A stretch of 64,000 nucleotides of DNA from Alcaligenaceae bacterium CGII-47 (GCA_019166125.1 JAHTBO010000001.1:349066-413065), one strand, 5' to 3'. Positions 1 to 8,518 are shown, counted from the first letter of the stretch. Notes: generated by a model not told the origin, from the letters alone. Numbers and translations are program-made.

Positions 1-1
1 A

Positions 2-292
<291 letters not shown>

Positions 293-315
293 ACTTATTA
301 CACTAGGAGGAAGAT

Positions 316-1485
316 ATGCAATTGATCAAAACTCTGGCGGCATGCGCATTAGCCGCTGCAACGGCAGGTGGCGCACAAGCCGCCGATCTGAAGGTAGGGC
401 TGGTTCTGCCGCTGTCCGGGCCGTTCGCAGCCTATGGCGCCCAAATCGAGCGGGGTGCCCGTCTTTATATCCAGGAGCATGGCGATACGGTAGCGGGTCG
501 TAAGGTCGTGCTGATCTCCAAGGACGATACGGGGGTCGCACCGGCGGTGAGCAAACGGCAAGCACAAAACCTGCTGATCCAGGACAAGGTTGATATTCTG
601 GCCGGGTTTGGCCTGACGCCTTCGGCCTTTGCCGTGGCGCCGCTGGCAACCGAGACCAAAACCCCTATGGTGGTGATGAATGCGGCAACGTCCTCAATTA
701 CCACTAAATCACCCTATATTCTGCGTACCTCCATGACCCTACCGCAGGTCACGGCGCCGATTGCTACCTGGGCGCTCGCCAACGGCATCAAGACCGTCTA
801 TACCGTCGTGGCAGATTACGGCCCGGGTCATGATTCTGAGGCGCAGTTCAAAAAGACCTTTACAGCGGGCGGTGGCAAGATCGTCGGCGAGTCGCGCTCA
901 CCGGTCAGTAGCCCCGATTTCGCGCCTTTTCTACAAAGAGCCAAGGATGCCAAACCTGATGCGGTGTTTTTGTTCATTCCAGCCGGTGAGCAAGGCGTCG
1001 CGTTTGCCAAGGGCTTCAAGGAGCGGGGCCTAGATAAGGCAGGCGTCAAACTTATCGCTACGGGTGATCTGACCGATGAGGATGTGCTCAACGCCATGGG
1101 CGATTCGGCTCTGGGCGTCTACACATCATTCCATTATTCGCAGGCGCATGATTCACCTGAAAATAAGGCGTATACCGCAGCCTACACCAAAGCCTATCCT
1201 GACGGTAATCATCGCCCGAACTTCATGTCTGTGGCAGGCTACGATGGCATGCGCTTGATCTACGATACCCTTAAAAAGACCAACGGAGACGCGAGCGGTG
1301 ACGTCTTTCTCGCTGCGGCCAAGGGCATGAGCTGGGTCAGCCCACGTGGCCCGGTGTCAATTGACCCAGAGACCCGAGACATCATTCAGAACGTGTATGT
1401 TCGTAAGGTTGAACGCGTAGATGGTGTGCTGCAGAACGTAGAGTTCGATAAGATCCCTAACGTTAAGGATCCAGGCAAGGAATAA
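316..1485 (+). CDS. ABC transporter substrate-binding protein, Leu/Ile/Val-type, copy 1
   Basis: This is a periplasmic ligand-binding protein of the branched-chain amino acid/aromatic acid family, 389 residues. A signal peptide covers about residues 1-22 (cut after AQA, before ADLK). The mature part is a type I periplasmic binding fold with the segments KDDTG, TSSITTKSPYI and ADYGPGHD. AGGAGG at 304-309 fixes the start. It lies directly behind pobA with no permease or ATPase genes alongside, and it is clearly paralogous to the SBPs at 5288 and 17237. The last of these is encoded with a full importer, so this copy probably feeds that importer. Context suggests 4-hydroxybenzoate or a related aromatic acid as ligand, but that is inference. 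Confidence 0.9.
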   Translation: MQLIKTLAACALAAATAGGAQAADLKVGLVLPLSGPFAAYGAQIERGARLYIQEHGDTVAGRKVVLISKDDTGVAPAVSKRQAQNLLIQDKVDILAGFGLTPSAFAVAPLATETKTPMVVMNAATSSITTKSPYILRTSMTLPQVTAPIATWALANGIKTVYTVVADYGPGHDSEAQFKKTFTAGGGKIVGESRSPVSSPDFAPFLQRAKDAKPDAVFLFIPAGEQGVAFAKGFKERGLDKAGVKLIATGDLTDEDVLNAMGDSALGVYTSFHYSQAHDSPENKAYTAAYTKAYPDGNHRPNFMSVAGYDGMRLIYDTLKKTNGDASGDVFLAAAKGMSWVSPRGPVSIDPETRDIIQNVYVRKVERVDGVLQNVEFDKIPNVKDPGKE

Positions 1486-1507
1486 AGAGTTCCTGATCAT
1501 GCGGTAC

Positions 1508-1535
1508 AAAAGGTGTAGCACGGCTACACCTTTTT
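1508..1535. terminator. Bidirectional intrinsic terminator
   Basis: A perfect 12-bp stem (AAAAGGTGTAGC, loop ACG, GCTACACCTTTT) is flanked by A-rich and T-rich runs, so it can terminate from both sides. It lies between the first SBP gene and the convergent pobR, whose stop codon begins at the next base. Confidence 0.9.
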
Positions 1536-2465
1536 CTATGAGTCGGCTGCGCGGTGACTACCCATCTGCTGGCGAAACGTCTTGGGCGATACGCCTGCTA
1601 CACGCTTGAAGAACCGGGTGAAATACCCCGGATCAGCAAAACCAAGTGAATACGATATTGTGTTGATTGTCCGTGTCGTATAAATGAGCTCTCGCCTCGC
1701 CTCTAGCAACAAGCGTTCGTGGATAAGTCGCAAGGCAGACTTATCGGCATGCATTTTGGTGATGACGTTCAGGTGTGCTGGCGTGATGCCAATCCGACTT
1801 GCATAGTAGGCGACCTGATGATGTTCGGTGTAGTGCGCCTCTATTAATTGCGTAAACAGTCCCAAGTGCTTGCTGCTGTGTTCCTTGCCTCGAATCTGTG
1901 GGCCTGCGCTGTGGGCGCTGCATCGGTAGCTCCAGATAAGAATGCACGATAGAAGCGACTCCAGCAATACACCACGATGCGGCGATGGGAGGTTGTGATA
2001 TTCCCGGTTCAGGCAATCAAAGCTTAATTGGGTATGCCGACTCTCTGCATCGGCACCCAGACTTAGAAATACCGGCGTATGAGCGCTGGTCAGCGCCAGC
2101 CCCGTTTGCGCGCTAATCTGGGTCATCAGCGCATAGGTGATGGTAAGGATATACCCGATGCAGCCAGGGTCAAACTGAAAGCCGTGCACAACCATTTGAG
2201 GGATCAAAACCATCTGTCCGGCGTTCATCGCCTGGCTTGAGCCGTCCAGGTGAACCTCGGCGTGTCCGGATTTTAGATAGAGGATCTGGAATAAATCCAT
2301 GTGCTTATGAAGCTTGACATGCCAATTGTGCAATTTTTCCTGGGCGGCGATCGTCTCGCAATACATCAGATCTGTGGCTGTCCAGATATTTCCGTAGCCG
2401 TAAAGTTTAAAGACTGGGATAGGCGTAGGGTCTTTGCTGGGCGAGGTCACGATATTAGTTTCCAT
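1536..2465 (-). CDS. pobR: AraC-family transcriptional regulator, PobR type
   Basis: This is a probable activator of 4-hydroxybenzoate catabolism, about 309 residues. The N-terminal cupin-like ligand domain begins VFKLYGYG and contains LHKHMDLFQILYL, resembling AraC-type PobR proteins. The C-terminal AraC double helix-turn-helix covers roughly the last 100 residues and ends with SYSLGFADPGYFTRFFKR. An ATG at 2465 is preferred; a TTG eight codons upstream (2489) is also open, and neither has a convincing Shine-Dalgarno site. It is convergent with pobA and the first SBP gene and divergent from the second LigAB-type dioxygenase genes, so either could be a target. The AraC call is secure; the PobR role rests on similarity and neighbourhood. 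Confidence 0.85.
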   Translation of the reverse strand: METNIVTSPSKDPTPIPVFKLYGYGNIWTATDLMYCETIAAQEKLHNWHVKLHKHMDLFQILYLKSGHAEVHLDGSSQAMNAGQMVLIPQMVVHGFQFDPGCIGYILTITYALMTQISAQTGLALTSAHTPVFLSLGADAESRHTQLSFDCLNREYHNLPSPHRGVLLESLLSCILIWSYRCSAHSAGPQIRGKEHSSKHLGLFTQLIEAHYTEHHQVAYYASRIGITPAHLNVITKMHADKSALRLIHERLLLEARRELIYTTRTINTISYSLGFADPGYFTRFFKRVAGVSPKTFRQQMGSHRAADS

Positions 2466-2495
2466 CAAGCAATTACGATGCACAGGCAATACGCG

Positions 2496-2507
2496 AAATG
2501 TACATTT
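2496..2507. promoter_or_regulatory. 12-bp palindrome in the pobR/dioxygenase intergenic region
   Basis: AAATGTACATTT is a perfect palindrome in the 135-bp gap between the divergent pobR and LigA-like genes. It is a candidate operator for a dimeric regulator. AraC proteins usually bind direct repeats, so PobR is not an obvious owner of the site. Confidence 0.35.
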
Positions 2508-2600
2508 TTAAAAGTTGAAAGTCCATTCCTCTAATGCCTGTTTAACGCGAACATATTAATGAACGCCAGCCGGCGGGCTATTTTTAGTGGAGATCGACCT

Positions 2601-2954
2601 ATGAACGCCCCATCACGTAAGCGCGCCATCCCGGGCACCGTTATTTTTGACGGTGACCAGGCCCGGATTGGGTACGCCCTCAATAAAATGTGCTTCAGTT
2701 TTAATTCAGCAGACTGTCGCGAGGCATTTCAGCGCGACGAGGAGGCCTATATGGATAAGTATGGCCTCAATGATGCCCAGCGTCAGGGTATTCGCAATCG
2801 TAACGTGCTCGAGCTTATCGCCGCTGGTGGCCATCCTTATTACCTGGCGAAATTCGCCGGTATCTTCAAACTGGACATGCAGGATATCGGCGCACAGCAG
2901 ACCGGCATGACCAAGGAAGCCTTTCAGGCAAAACTCATCGCAGCAGGGGAATAA
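2601..2954 (+). CDS. LigA-like small (alpha) subunit of a class III extradiol dioxygenase, paralogue 1
   Basis: This is the small helical subunit of a LigAB-type ring-cleavage enzyme, 117 residues. The family core is visible in PGTVIFDGDQARIGYALNK near the start, then AGGHPYYLAKFAG and a TGMTKEAF ending. The ATG at 2601 has GTGGAGA eight bases upstream; an in-frame codon at 2559 would add 14 residues but has no ribosome site. The gene is followed after 2 bp by the catalytic subunit gene. It is clearly divergent from the pmdA copy at 14968, which has the usual GGNIYFLAKL motif. This pair may therefore act on a different catechol, such as gallate or a methylgallate, but I cannot tell which. Confidence 0.85.
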   Translation: MNAPSRKRAIPGTVIFDGDQARIGYALNKMCFSFNSADCREAFQRDEEAYMDKYGLNDAQRQGIRNRNVLELIAAGGHPYYLAKFAGIFKLDMQDIGAQQTGMTKEAFQAKLIAAGE

Positions 2955-2956
2955 TC

Positions 2957-3805
2957 ATGGCACGTATCGTTGGCAGTATCAGCACTTCTCATATTCCAGC
3001 CATCGGTGGGGCGATTGCTCGCAAGGCACAGCAGGAACCATACTGGAAGCCATTTTTTGATGGTTATCCACCTGTTCAGGAATGGTTGGAGAGCGCACGC
3101 CCTGATGTGGTGGTCATTATCCATAACGATCATGGATTGAATTTCTTTCTCGATAAAATGCCGACCTTCGCTGTAGGCACCGCAGCTGAATATCAGACTG
3201 CGGACGAAGGCTGGGGCATCCCTGCACTCGCGCCCGCACCGGGCAATCAGGATCTGGCCTGGCATATGGTCGAGTCGCTGGTGGCTGATGAGTTTGATAT
3301 CACCACCTGCCAAGAGGCATTGATCGATCATGCCGTCTCTCTGCCCCTCGCGCTGCTCTGGCCCGAGCACAATGCTCGAGGCGAATGGCCGGTGCAAATC
3401 GTGCCTGTATGCATCAATACGGTGCAGGCGCCTTATCCATCGGCAGCGCGCTGCTATCAACTCGGCCAGGCGATCCGCCGTGCTGTTGAATCCTGGGAGA
3501 GTGATGCACGCGTGCTCATCATCGGCAGTGGTGGCCTATCGCACCAGCTCGATGGCGAGCGTGCGGGGTTTATAAACAAGGCCTTCGATACGCAATTCAT
3601 GCAGAGCATGGTTGATGATCCAGAATGGGTGACGCAGTATTCCAATGATGAGTTAGTCGAGTTGACTGGGACACAGGGGATTGAATTGCTGATGTGGGTG
3701 GCAGCGCGTGGCGCCATGCCTGAGGCGGTTCACCAGTTACACGCAAATTACCATGTGCCGATATCAAATACGGCGACAGGGCTGCTGGTGCTGGCGCCGC
3801 GCTAG
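2957..3805 (+). CDS. LigB-like catalytic subunit of a class III extradiol dioxygenase, paralogue 1
   Basis: This is the catalytic large subunit of a non-haem Fe(II) ring-cleavage dioxygenase, 282 residues. All expected active-site residues are present by comparison with LigB: iron ligands His12 (TSHIP), His59 (HNDH) and Glu243 (QGIELLMW), plus His125 and the general base His196 (GGLSHQ). The region around His196 (GSGGLSHQLDGERAGF) looks closer to gallate dioxygenases of the DesB/GalA type than to the canonical copy at 15356, which has GTGGMSHQLQGPRAGL. Gallate dioxygenases are normally single fused chains, however, while this one keeps a separate alpha subunit. Protocatechuate, gallate or 3-O-methylgallate are all possible substrates. 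The enzyme class is secure; the substrate is not. Confidence 0.87.
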   Translation: MARIVGSISTSHIPAIGGAIARKAQQEPYWKPFFDGYPPVQEWLESARPDVVVIIHNDHGLNFFLDKMPTFAVGTAAEYQTADEGWGIPALAPAPGNQDLAWHMVESLVADEFDITTCQEALIDHAVSLPLALLWPEHNARGEWPVQIVPVCINTVQAPYPSAARCYQLGQAIRRAVESWESDARVLIIGSGGLSHQLDGERAGFINKAFDTQFMQSMVDDPEWVTQYSNDELVELTGTQGIELLMWVAARGAMPEAVHQLHANYHVPISNTATGLLVLAPR

Positions 3806-3821
3806 GAACCGGTTCACAGTC

Positions 3822-4157
3822 TTATGGTTGGGCGTCAGGGGCGGGTGTCGCCCACCCCTGGCGTGTCAACCAACCCAGGATCGCAGCAGTGCAGGCCTCG
3901 GGCTGCTCGAAAGGCGCCATATGGGCGGCATGAGGTATCGCCACGACCTCGGCCAGACCTTGATATCCAGTGTTCATGAGGACGAGGCCTGTGCAACGTT
4001 GCGCCGCCTGCGGGATCGAGCTGATGCCGCCCAAGCGTGGTATCAGTACAGTACCCAGACGTGTCAGGGGACCTGTGAGGTGACACCAGGTATCGCCATC
4101 GCACAACAGACCGTGCAGGAGAATAAATGTGACTTCAGGGCGGGATGATTTGTGCAT
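3822..4157 (-). pseudogene. Decayed alpha/beta hydrolase remnant
   Basis: An open frame of about 111 residues carries only pieces of an alpha/beta hydrolase of normal length (about 250). The first strand and oxyanion loop are present (FILLHGLLCDGDTW), as are a middle strand (GLVLMNTG) and the C-terminal catalytic-histidine region (PHAAHMAPFEQP). The nucleophile elbow GxSxG, the cap domain and the acidic residue are missing, as if two in-frame deletions had removed them. The frame is still open, so it may be expressed, but it cannot be a normal serine hydrolase. Together with flanking sequence it fills the 481-bp gap between the first dioxygenase pair and the reductase gene, on the opposite strand. 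Confidence 0.6.
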
Positions 4158-4286
4158 GATGCAAATTTTAGGTTTGTTCGAATTAAATATGAACCACCCC
4201 ATGTGCAGCCGGGACATTTATCGCGCCATGCGCGGGTGCAGTATCATGTAACGGGTCAAGAACGCCTTTGTAAGGATCCTAATTCT

Positions 4287-5246
4287 ATGCTTCAGCTGTC
4301 TGTAAAGGTCGCCAAAAAACGCGTCGAGGCGATTGATGTTGTCAGCCTGGAGCTCGCCAGCGTTGATGGCCAAGCCTTGCCTGCGTTTACTGCGGGTGCG
4401 CATATTGATGTCTTTGTGCCAGGTGGTCTGATCCGTCAGTATTCCTTACTTAATGATTGCACCGAGTCCTCACGCTATTTGATTGGCGTACTGCGCGAAC
4501 AGAATTCGCGGGGTGGCTCGGTAGCCCTGCATGACCGCACCCAAGAGGGTGACCTTATTCAGATCAGCGCGCCGCGCAATCGCTTTGCCTTGATGCCAGC
4601 ACGACGCAGCATCTTGTTTGCGGGCGGAATCGGGGTGACACCGATTCTCTGTATGGCTAAGCGTCTGCAGGCTGCACAGTCGGATTTCGAGTTTCACTAT
4701 TGCAGCCGCACCTTGGATCGGACCGCATTTCATGATGAGATTGTCAGCTCTGATTTTGCTGGGCGCACGCAGTTTCATTTTGATGACCAGGCCTCGACCC
4801 GTATGGATCTGGATGCCATTCTGTCAACGCCGCACGAGCAGACGCACTTGTACGTGTGTGGGCCTGCCGGTTTTATTGATTGCGTGGTTGCACACGCCCA
4901 GGCGGTGGGCTGGCCGGTGTCGCAAATTCATTTCGAGCGTTTCGCTGCTGCCGAGCACATCGAGCCGCTTGCCAGTGATCAGACTTTTCAGGTCAAGCTT
5001 GCCAGCACGGGTGAGATATTCGATATTCCGCCCGGCGAGCCGATTACCCGGGTACTGGATCGGCACGGCGTGTTCATTCCGGTCTCGTGCGAGGAGGGCA
5101 TCTGCGGCACATGCCTCACCGGCGTGGTCGAAGGTGTGCCGGATCATCGGGACAGTTACCTGACGGATCAGGAACATGCTGTCAACGATCAGTTCACGCC
5201 GTGTTGCTCACGATCCAAGACCTCGTTGCTGGTGATCGATGCTTAG
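4287..5246 (+). CDS. Ferredoxin-type oxidoreductase of the phthalate dioxygenase reductase/VanB family
   Basis: This is an electron-transfer protein of 319 residues that passes electrons from NAD(P)H through a flavin to a 2Fe-2S centre. In order it has a flavin-binding barrel (RQYSL near residue 50), a nucleotide-binding domain (GGIGVTPI) and a C-terminal plant-type ferredoxin domain with CEEGICGTC and a later CC pair. The ATG at 4287 has AAGGAT upstream; a longer frame from 4152 lacks a site and does not match the family. Such proteins normally serve a Rieske oxygenase such as VanA, but no oxygenase gene occurs anywhere in the window. It lies 41 bp before the second SBP gene. Vanillate O-demethylation or another aromatic hydroxylation is a reasonable guess only. 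Confidence 0.85.
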   Translation: MLQLSVKVAKKRVEAIDVVSLELASVDGQALPAFTAGAHIDVFVPGGLIRQYSLLNDCTESSRYLIGVLREQNSRGGSVALHDRTQEGDLIQISAPRNRFALMPARRSILFAGGIGVTPILCMAKRLQAAQSDFEFHYCSRTLDRTAFHDEIVSSDFAGRTQFHFDDQASTRMDLDAILSTPHEQTHLYVCGPAGFIDCVVAHAQAVGWPVSQIHFERFAAAEHIEPLASDQTFQVKLASTGEIFDIPPGEPITRVLDRHGVFIPVSCEEGICGTCLTGVVEGVPDHRDSYLTDQEHAVNDQFTPCCSRSKTSLLVIDA

Positions 5247-5287
5247 TTGTTTTGAACACTCTCTCTATAAATAATCTGGAGACAACC

Positions 5288-6454
5288 ATGAGAAAAATGC
5301 TTAAGCATTTGGCGATATTTTCTGTGACCCTCGCAGCCTTGGGTGTTGCCCAGGCAGCCGATCTGAAGGTGGGTATGATTGTTCCCTCGACCGGGCCTTT
5401 CGCCTCGACCGGGCAGCAGATGATGAATGGTGCGCAACTCTACCTCAAGGTTAATGGTGACACCGTTGCGGGGCGCAAGGTCGTGTTGATCCCCAAGGAT
5501 GATACCGGCGTGTCCCCAGAGATCAGCAAGCGCCAGGCGCAGAATTTGCTGATTCAGGATCATGTGGATATTCTGGCCGGTTTTGGTCTGACCCCGGCTG
5601 CGTTTGCGGTCGCGCCGCTGGCAACCGAGGCGAAGGTGCCTATGGTTGTCATGAACGCAGCAACCTCGTCGATCACGACTAAATCACCCTATATCGTGCG
5701 CACCTCAATGACCCTGCCGCAGGTGGCTGCGCCGATGGCGACCTGGGCGGCCAATAATGGTGTCAAAAGAGTCTATACCATCACTGCGGACTATGGTCCT
5801 GGTCATGATGCGGCCGCCCAGTTCAAAAAGACCTTCACCGCTGCGGGCGGCGAGATCATTGGCGAACTGAACACCCCGCTCACCAATCCGGATTTCGCGC
5901 CGTTTCTGCAAAAAATCAAGGACTCCAAGCCCGATGCGCTATTTCTGTTTGTGCCGAATGGCGAGCAGGGCGTGGCCTTTGCCAAGGGGTATAACGAGCG
6001 CGGGCTGGCCGAAGCGGGGATCAAGCTGCTGGCCACGGGTGATGTGGTGACCGAGGATGTTCTCGATGCGATGGGTGATAACGCACTGGGCATGATCACG
6101 TCTTTTCATTACTCTCAGGCACACCCGTCGCCGGAGAACACCAAGTTTGTGGCGGCCTATGAGGCAGCCTACCCGGGTGTGCGTCCTAATATGGTGGCGG
6201 TGGCTTCCTACGACGGTATGCACTTGATCTACGAAGCACTCAAAAAGACCCAGGGTGATGCCAAGGGTGATGCATTCATGGCGGCGGTCAAGGCCATGAG
6301 CTGGACGAGCCCGCGTGGTCCGATCTCGATTGACCCGCAGACGCGCGACATTGTGCAGAACATGTACATCCGCAAGGTCGAGCGCGTGAATGGTGTGCTG
6401 CAGAATGTTGAGTTCGACCAGATCGAAAACTTCAAGGACCCTGGCAAGGAATAA
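5288..6454 (+). CDS. ABC transporter substrate-binding protein, Leu/Ile/Val-type, copy 2
   Basis: This is a periplasmic binding protein of 388 residues, closely similar along its whole length to the copies at 316 and 17237. A signal peptide covers residues 1-23 (cut after AQA, before ADLK). Conserved stretches shared with the other two include PKDDTG, NLLIQDHVDILAGFGLTP and SSITTKSPYIVRTSMTLPQ. GGAG at 5277-5281 supports the ATG at 5288. No permease or ATPase genes accompany it. It follows the orphan reductase, so it may bind the substrate of the nearby alternative dioxygenase pathway and deliver it to the importer at 18459-22478. The ligand is unknown. Confidence 0.9.
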   Translation: MRKMLKHLAIFSVTLAALGVAQAADLKVGMIVPSTGPFASTGQQMMNGAQLYLKVNGDTVAGRKVVLIPKDDTGVSPEISKRQAQNLLIQDHVDILAGFGLTPAAFAVAPLATEAKVPMVVMNAATSSITTKSPYIVRTSMTLPQVAAPMATWAANNGVKRVYTITADYGPGHDAAAQFKKTFTAAGGEIIGELNTPLTNPDFAPFLQKIKDSKPDALFLFVPNGEQGVAFAKGYNERGLAEAGIKLLATGDVVTEDVLDAMGDNALGMITSFHYSQAHPSPENTKFVAAYEAAYPGVRPNMVAVASYDGMHLIYEALKKTQGDAKGDAFMAAVKAMSWTSPRGPISIDPQTRDIVQNMYIRKVERVNGVLQNVEFDQIENFKDPGKE

Positions 6455-6531
6455 AGGATTACCCTCTCGCGCCGATGTCAAAACCGCAATGTTTTAGATA
6501 GCTATTCTCTACTTGGGCGTTCGCAATAAGA

Positions 6532-6559
6532 GGTATAGCTGCTTGGTATAGCTGATAGT
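6532..6559 (+). promoter_or_regulatory. Candidate LysR operator with repeated TATAGCTG element
   Basis: GGTATAGCTG occurs twice 13 bp apart (from 6532 and 6545). The second copy extends to TATAGCTGATAGT (6547-6559), which is identical to 11036-11048 upstream of pmdU. In both places the element sits 35-36 bp ahead of a CATAAT box. This suggests one regulator for both units, most simply the LysR protein encoded at 10072-10986. Confidence 0.5.
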
Positions 6560-6571
6560 TTTGCGGCGCGC

Positions 6572-6600
6572 TTAACAAGTACTTCGCTTACCTTCATAAT
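6572..6600 (+). promoter_or_regulatory. Predicted sigma-70 promoter, probably leaderless transcript
   Basis: TTAACA (6572-6577) and CATAAT (6595-6600) are 17 bp apart and each matches the consensus at five of six bases. Transcription would start about at 6607, next to the ATG at 6609. No ribosome-binding site precedes that ATG, consistent with a leaderless or almost leaderless mRNA. Confidence 0.55.
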
Positions 6601-6608
6601 GGCTTGAT

Positions 6609-7610
6609 ATGACTATGCGACGACAAATTGCCGGATTTGAGGTGTTCCCCATCGGCCTGGGCTGTATGAGCCTGAGTCACGGCTATGGCCCTCCTACAGA
6701 GCCCGCACAGGCCGAGGCGGTGCTGCTTGGGGCACTGGACGATGGGGTGACCTTATTCGATACCGCGGCGCTCTACGGCTTTGGTGCGAATGAGGAATTG
6801 CTTGGGCGTGTACTCTCGCCTTATCGCAGCCAATTCATGCTGGCGAGCAAATGCGGGATTTTCCGCGAGGATGGCCAACGGCGGATTGACGGACGCCCCG
6901 AGACTTTGCGCCGAACCTGTGAGGATAGTCTGCGGCGTCTGCGCACAGACGTTATCGATTTGTATTACCTGCATCGCTGGGATAAAGCGGTACCGATCGA
7001 AGAGAGCGTGGGCGCCTTGTCCGATCTGGTGGCGGCAGGGAAAATCCGCCATATCGGTCTATCTGAGGTGTCGGCGGGCACGTTGCGCCGAGCGCATGCC
7101 GTGCATCCGATTGCTGCCGTGCAAAGTGAGTATTCTTTATGGACACGAAATCCCGAGATCGCTGTGCTCCAGACTTGCCATGAGCTGGGCGCCGTCTTTG
7201 TGGCGTTTAGCCCATTGGCTCGGGGCTTTTTGGCCGACGGGGTGTCGGATGTGGCCGCCTTGCATGAGGGTGACTTACGCACTCGGATGCCACGCTTTCA
7301 GCCTGACGCGTATGCGCAGAACCTAAGGCTGCTTGAACCCTATAAGCAGATTGCCCGCGAGCAGGGGTGTTCGCCAGCGCAATTAGCGCTCGCTTGGCTC
7401 TTGGGGCGCGATGCGCGCATCATTCCTATACCAGGCACCACCTCGCTTACTCATCTGCGCGATAACATCGGTGCCGCCCAGGTTCACCTAAGTGCCACCA
7501 CGATCGCAGCACTGGATGCCTTGATCAATACCGATACGGTGGTCGGTGCGCGACATGGCGGCGCGTCGCTGACAGAGATCGATACCGAAGAATTTTCAGA
7601 GAGAACATAA
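6609..7610 (+). CDS. Aldo/keto reductase
   Basis: This is an NADPH-dependent aldehyde or ketone reductase of the AKR superfamily, 333 residues, cytoplasmic. The catalytic tetrad is visible: Asp51 and Tyr56 (FDTAALYG), Lys81 (ASKCGIF) and His122 (YYLHRWD). The C-terminal cofactor segment IPIPGTTS is also present. It lacks a Shine-Dalgarno site, and an in-frame ATG two codons later is equally possible. Its stop overlaps the start of the next dehydrogenase gene (TAATG), so the two are translated together. The promoter shares an element with the pmd operon promoter, which links it to aromatic catabolism, perhaps reducing an aldehyde side product. The true substrate is unknown. Confidence 0.87.
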   Translation: MTMRRQIAGFEVFPIGLGCMSLSHGYGPPTEPAQAEAVLLGALDDGVTLFDTAALYGFGANEELLGRVLSPYRSQFMLASKCGIFREDGQRRIDGRPETLRRTCEDSLRRLRTDVIDLYYLHRWDKAVPIEESVGALSDLVAAGKIRHIGLSEVSAGTLRRAHAVHPIAAVQSEYSLWTRNPEIAVLQTCHELGAVFVAFSPLARGFLADGVSDVAALHEGDLRTRMPRFQPDAYAQNLRLLEPYKQIAREQGCSPAQLALAWLLGRDARIIPIPGTTSLTHLRDNIGAAQVHLSATTIAALDALINTDTVVGARHGGASLTEIDTEEFSERT

Positions 7611-8518
7611 TGCATACGATCAATCTAGGCCTGATTGGATACGGAGAAGTCGGCAGAATATTCTGTGCTGGGCTCAAGGCGCAGGTCGCGAGTGTCCAGG
7701 CCTGGGATATCAAGTTGACCGCGGATCTCGCCGCTGCCGTCGCGGCGCCGCTGCGCGAGCGCGCTGGCCAGGATGGGGTCGTGTTATGTGAGTCGCCGGC
7801 AGCGTTGTGTGCGCGTTCAGATCTCATTATGTCTGCCGTGACGGCTTCTCACACCGTCGAGGTTGCGCGCGAGGCAGCGCGCCATATCCGCGCGGGATCA
7901 ATCTTCCTGGACTTGAATTCCGCTTCGCCTGGCGCCAAGCGCGAGGCCGCAGGTCTGATTGAGGGTGCTGGCGGCGTCTATGTTGAAGCCGGCGTCATGA
8001 CTTCTGTACCCCCTTATGGAATTCGCGTGCCGATGCTCTTGGGTGGGGCACATGCCCAATCCCTTGCACAGACCTTGTGTGCCTTGGGTATGGATGCCAA
8101 GCCGGTCTGTGCAGAGCTGGGTGTCGCTTCGGCGATCAAGATGTGCCGCAGTGTGATGATCAAAGGCCTCGAAGCCCTGGTGATCGAGAGCTATACGACA
8201 GCGCGTGCGTATGGCGTTGAGGACCATGTCTTACCTACCTTGCAGGAAACCTTTCCGTCGATTGACTGGTCCGAGCAGGGCGCGTATTTCTATCATCGCG
8301 TGGTGCAACACGGCCGCCGTCGGGCCGAAGAAATGCGTGAAGTTGCCAATACTGTGCATGAGGCGGGTTTTGAGCCCGTGATGGCGGGGGCAACAGCGTC
8401 CAAGCAAGACTGGGTCGCCTCGCTCGCCGCAGAAGGCCTATTTGATGGATTGGATAAAAATTCTGCGTGGCAGACCTACGCAGACCGTTTGATTGCGCAT
8501 TGCCCTAAAAAAACCTGA
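7610..8518 (+). CDS. NAD(P)-dependent dehydrogenase, 6-phosphogluconate/hydroxyisobutyrate-like with DUF1932 domain
   Basis: This is a 302-residue beta-hydroxyacid dehydrogenase-like protein. The N-terminal Rossmann domain carries GLIGYGEVG at residues 6-14, and the following segment (LDLNSASPGAKR) resembles the substrate-binding signature of this family. The C-terminal helical part (SAIKMCRSVMIKGLEAL) matches the DUF1932 group, whose members are poorly characterised. The start overlaps the stop of the aldo/keto reductase gene by one base, so the two form an operon. It could oxidise a hydroxyacid intermediate or by-product of aromatic breakdown, but no step of the pmd pathway needs it. The fold is secure; the reaction is unknown. 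Confidence 0.82.
   Translation: MHTINLGLIGYGEVGRIFCAGLKAQVASVQAWDIKLTADLAAAVAAPLRERAGQDGVVLCESPAALCARSDLIMSAVTASHTVEVAREAARHIRAGSIFLDLNSASPGAKREAAGLIEGAGGVYVEAGVMTSVPPYGIRVPMLLGGAHAQSLAQTLCALGMDAKPVCAELGVASAIKMCRSVMIKGLEALVIESYTTARAYGVEDHVLPTLQETFPSIDWSEQGAYFYHRVVQHGRRRAEEMREVANTVHEAGFEPVMAGATASKQDWVASLAAEGLFDGLDKNSAWQTYADRLIAHCPKKT

Noticed and set aside
5939-6481. Long open frame (180 codons) on the minus strand opposite SBP copy 2
   Set aside because: Its product resembles no family and is His/Arg-rich as expected for an antisense shadow; the plus-strand gene is clearly real.
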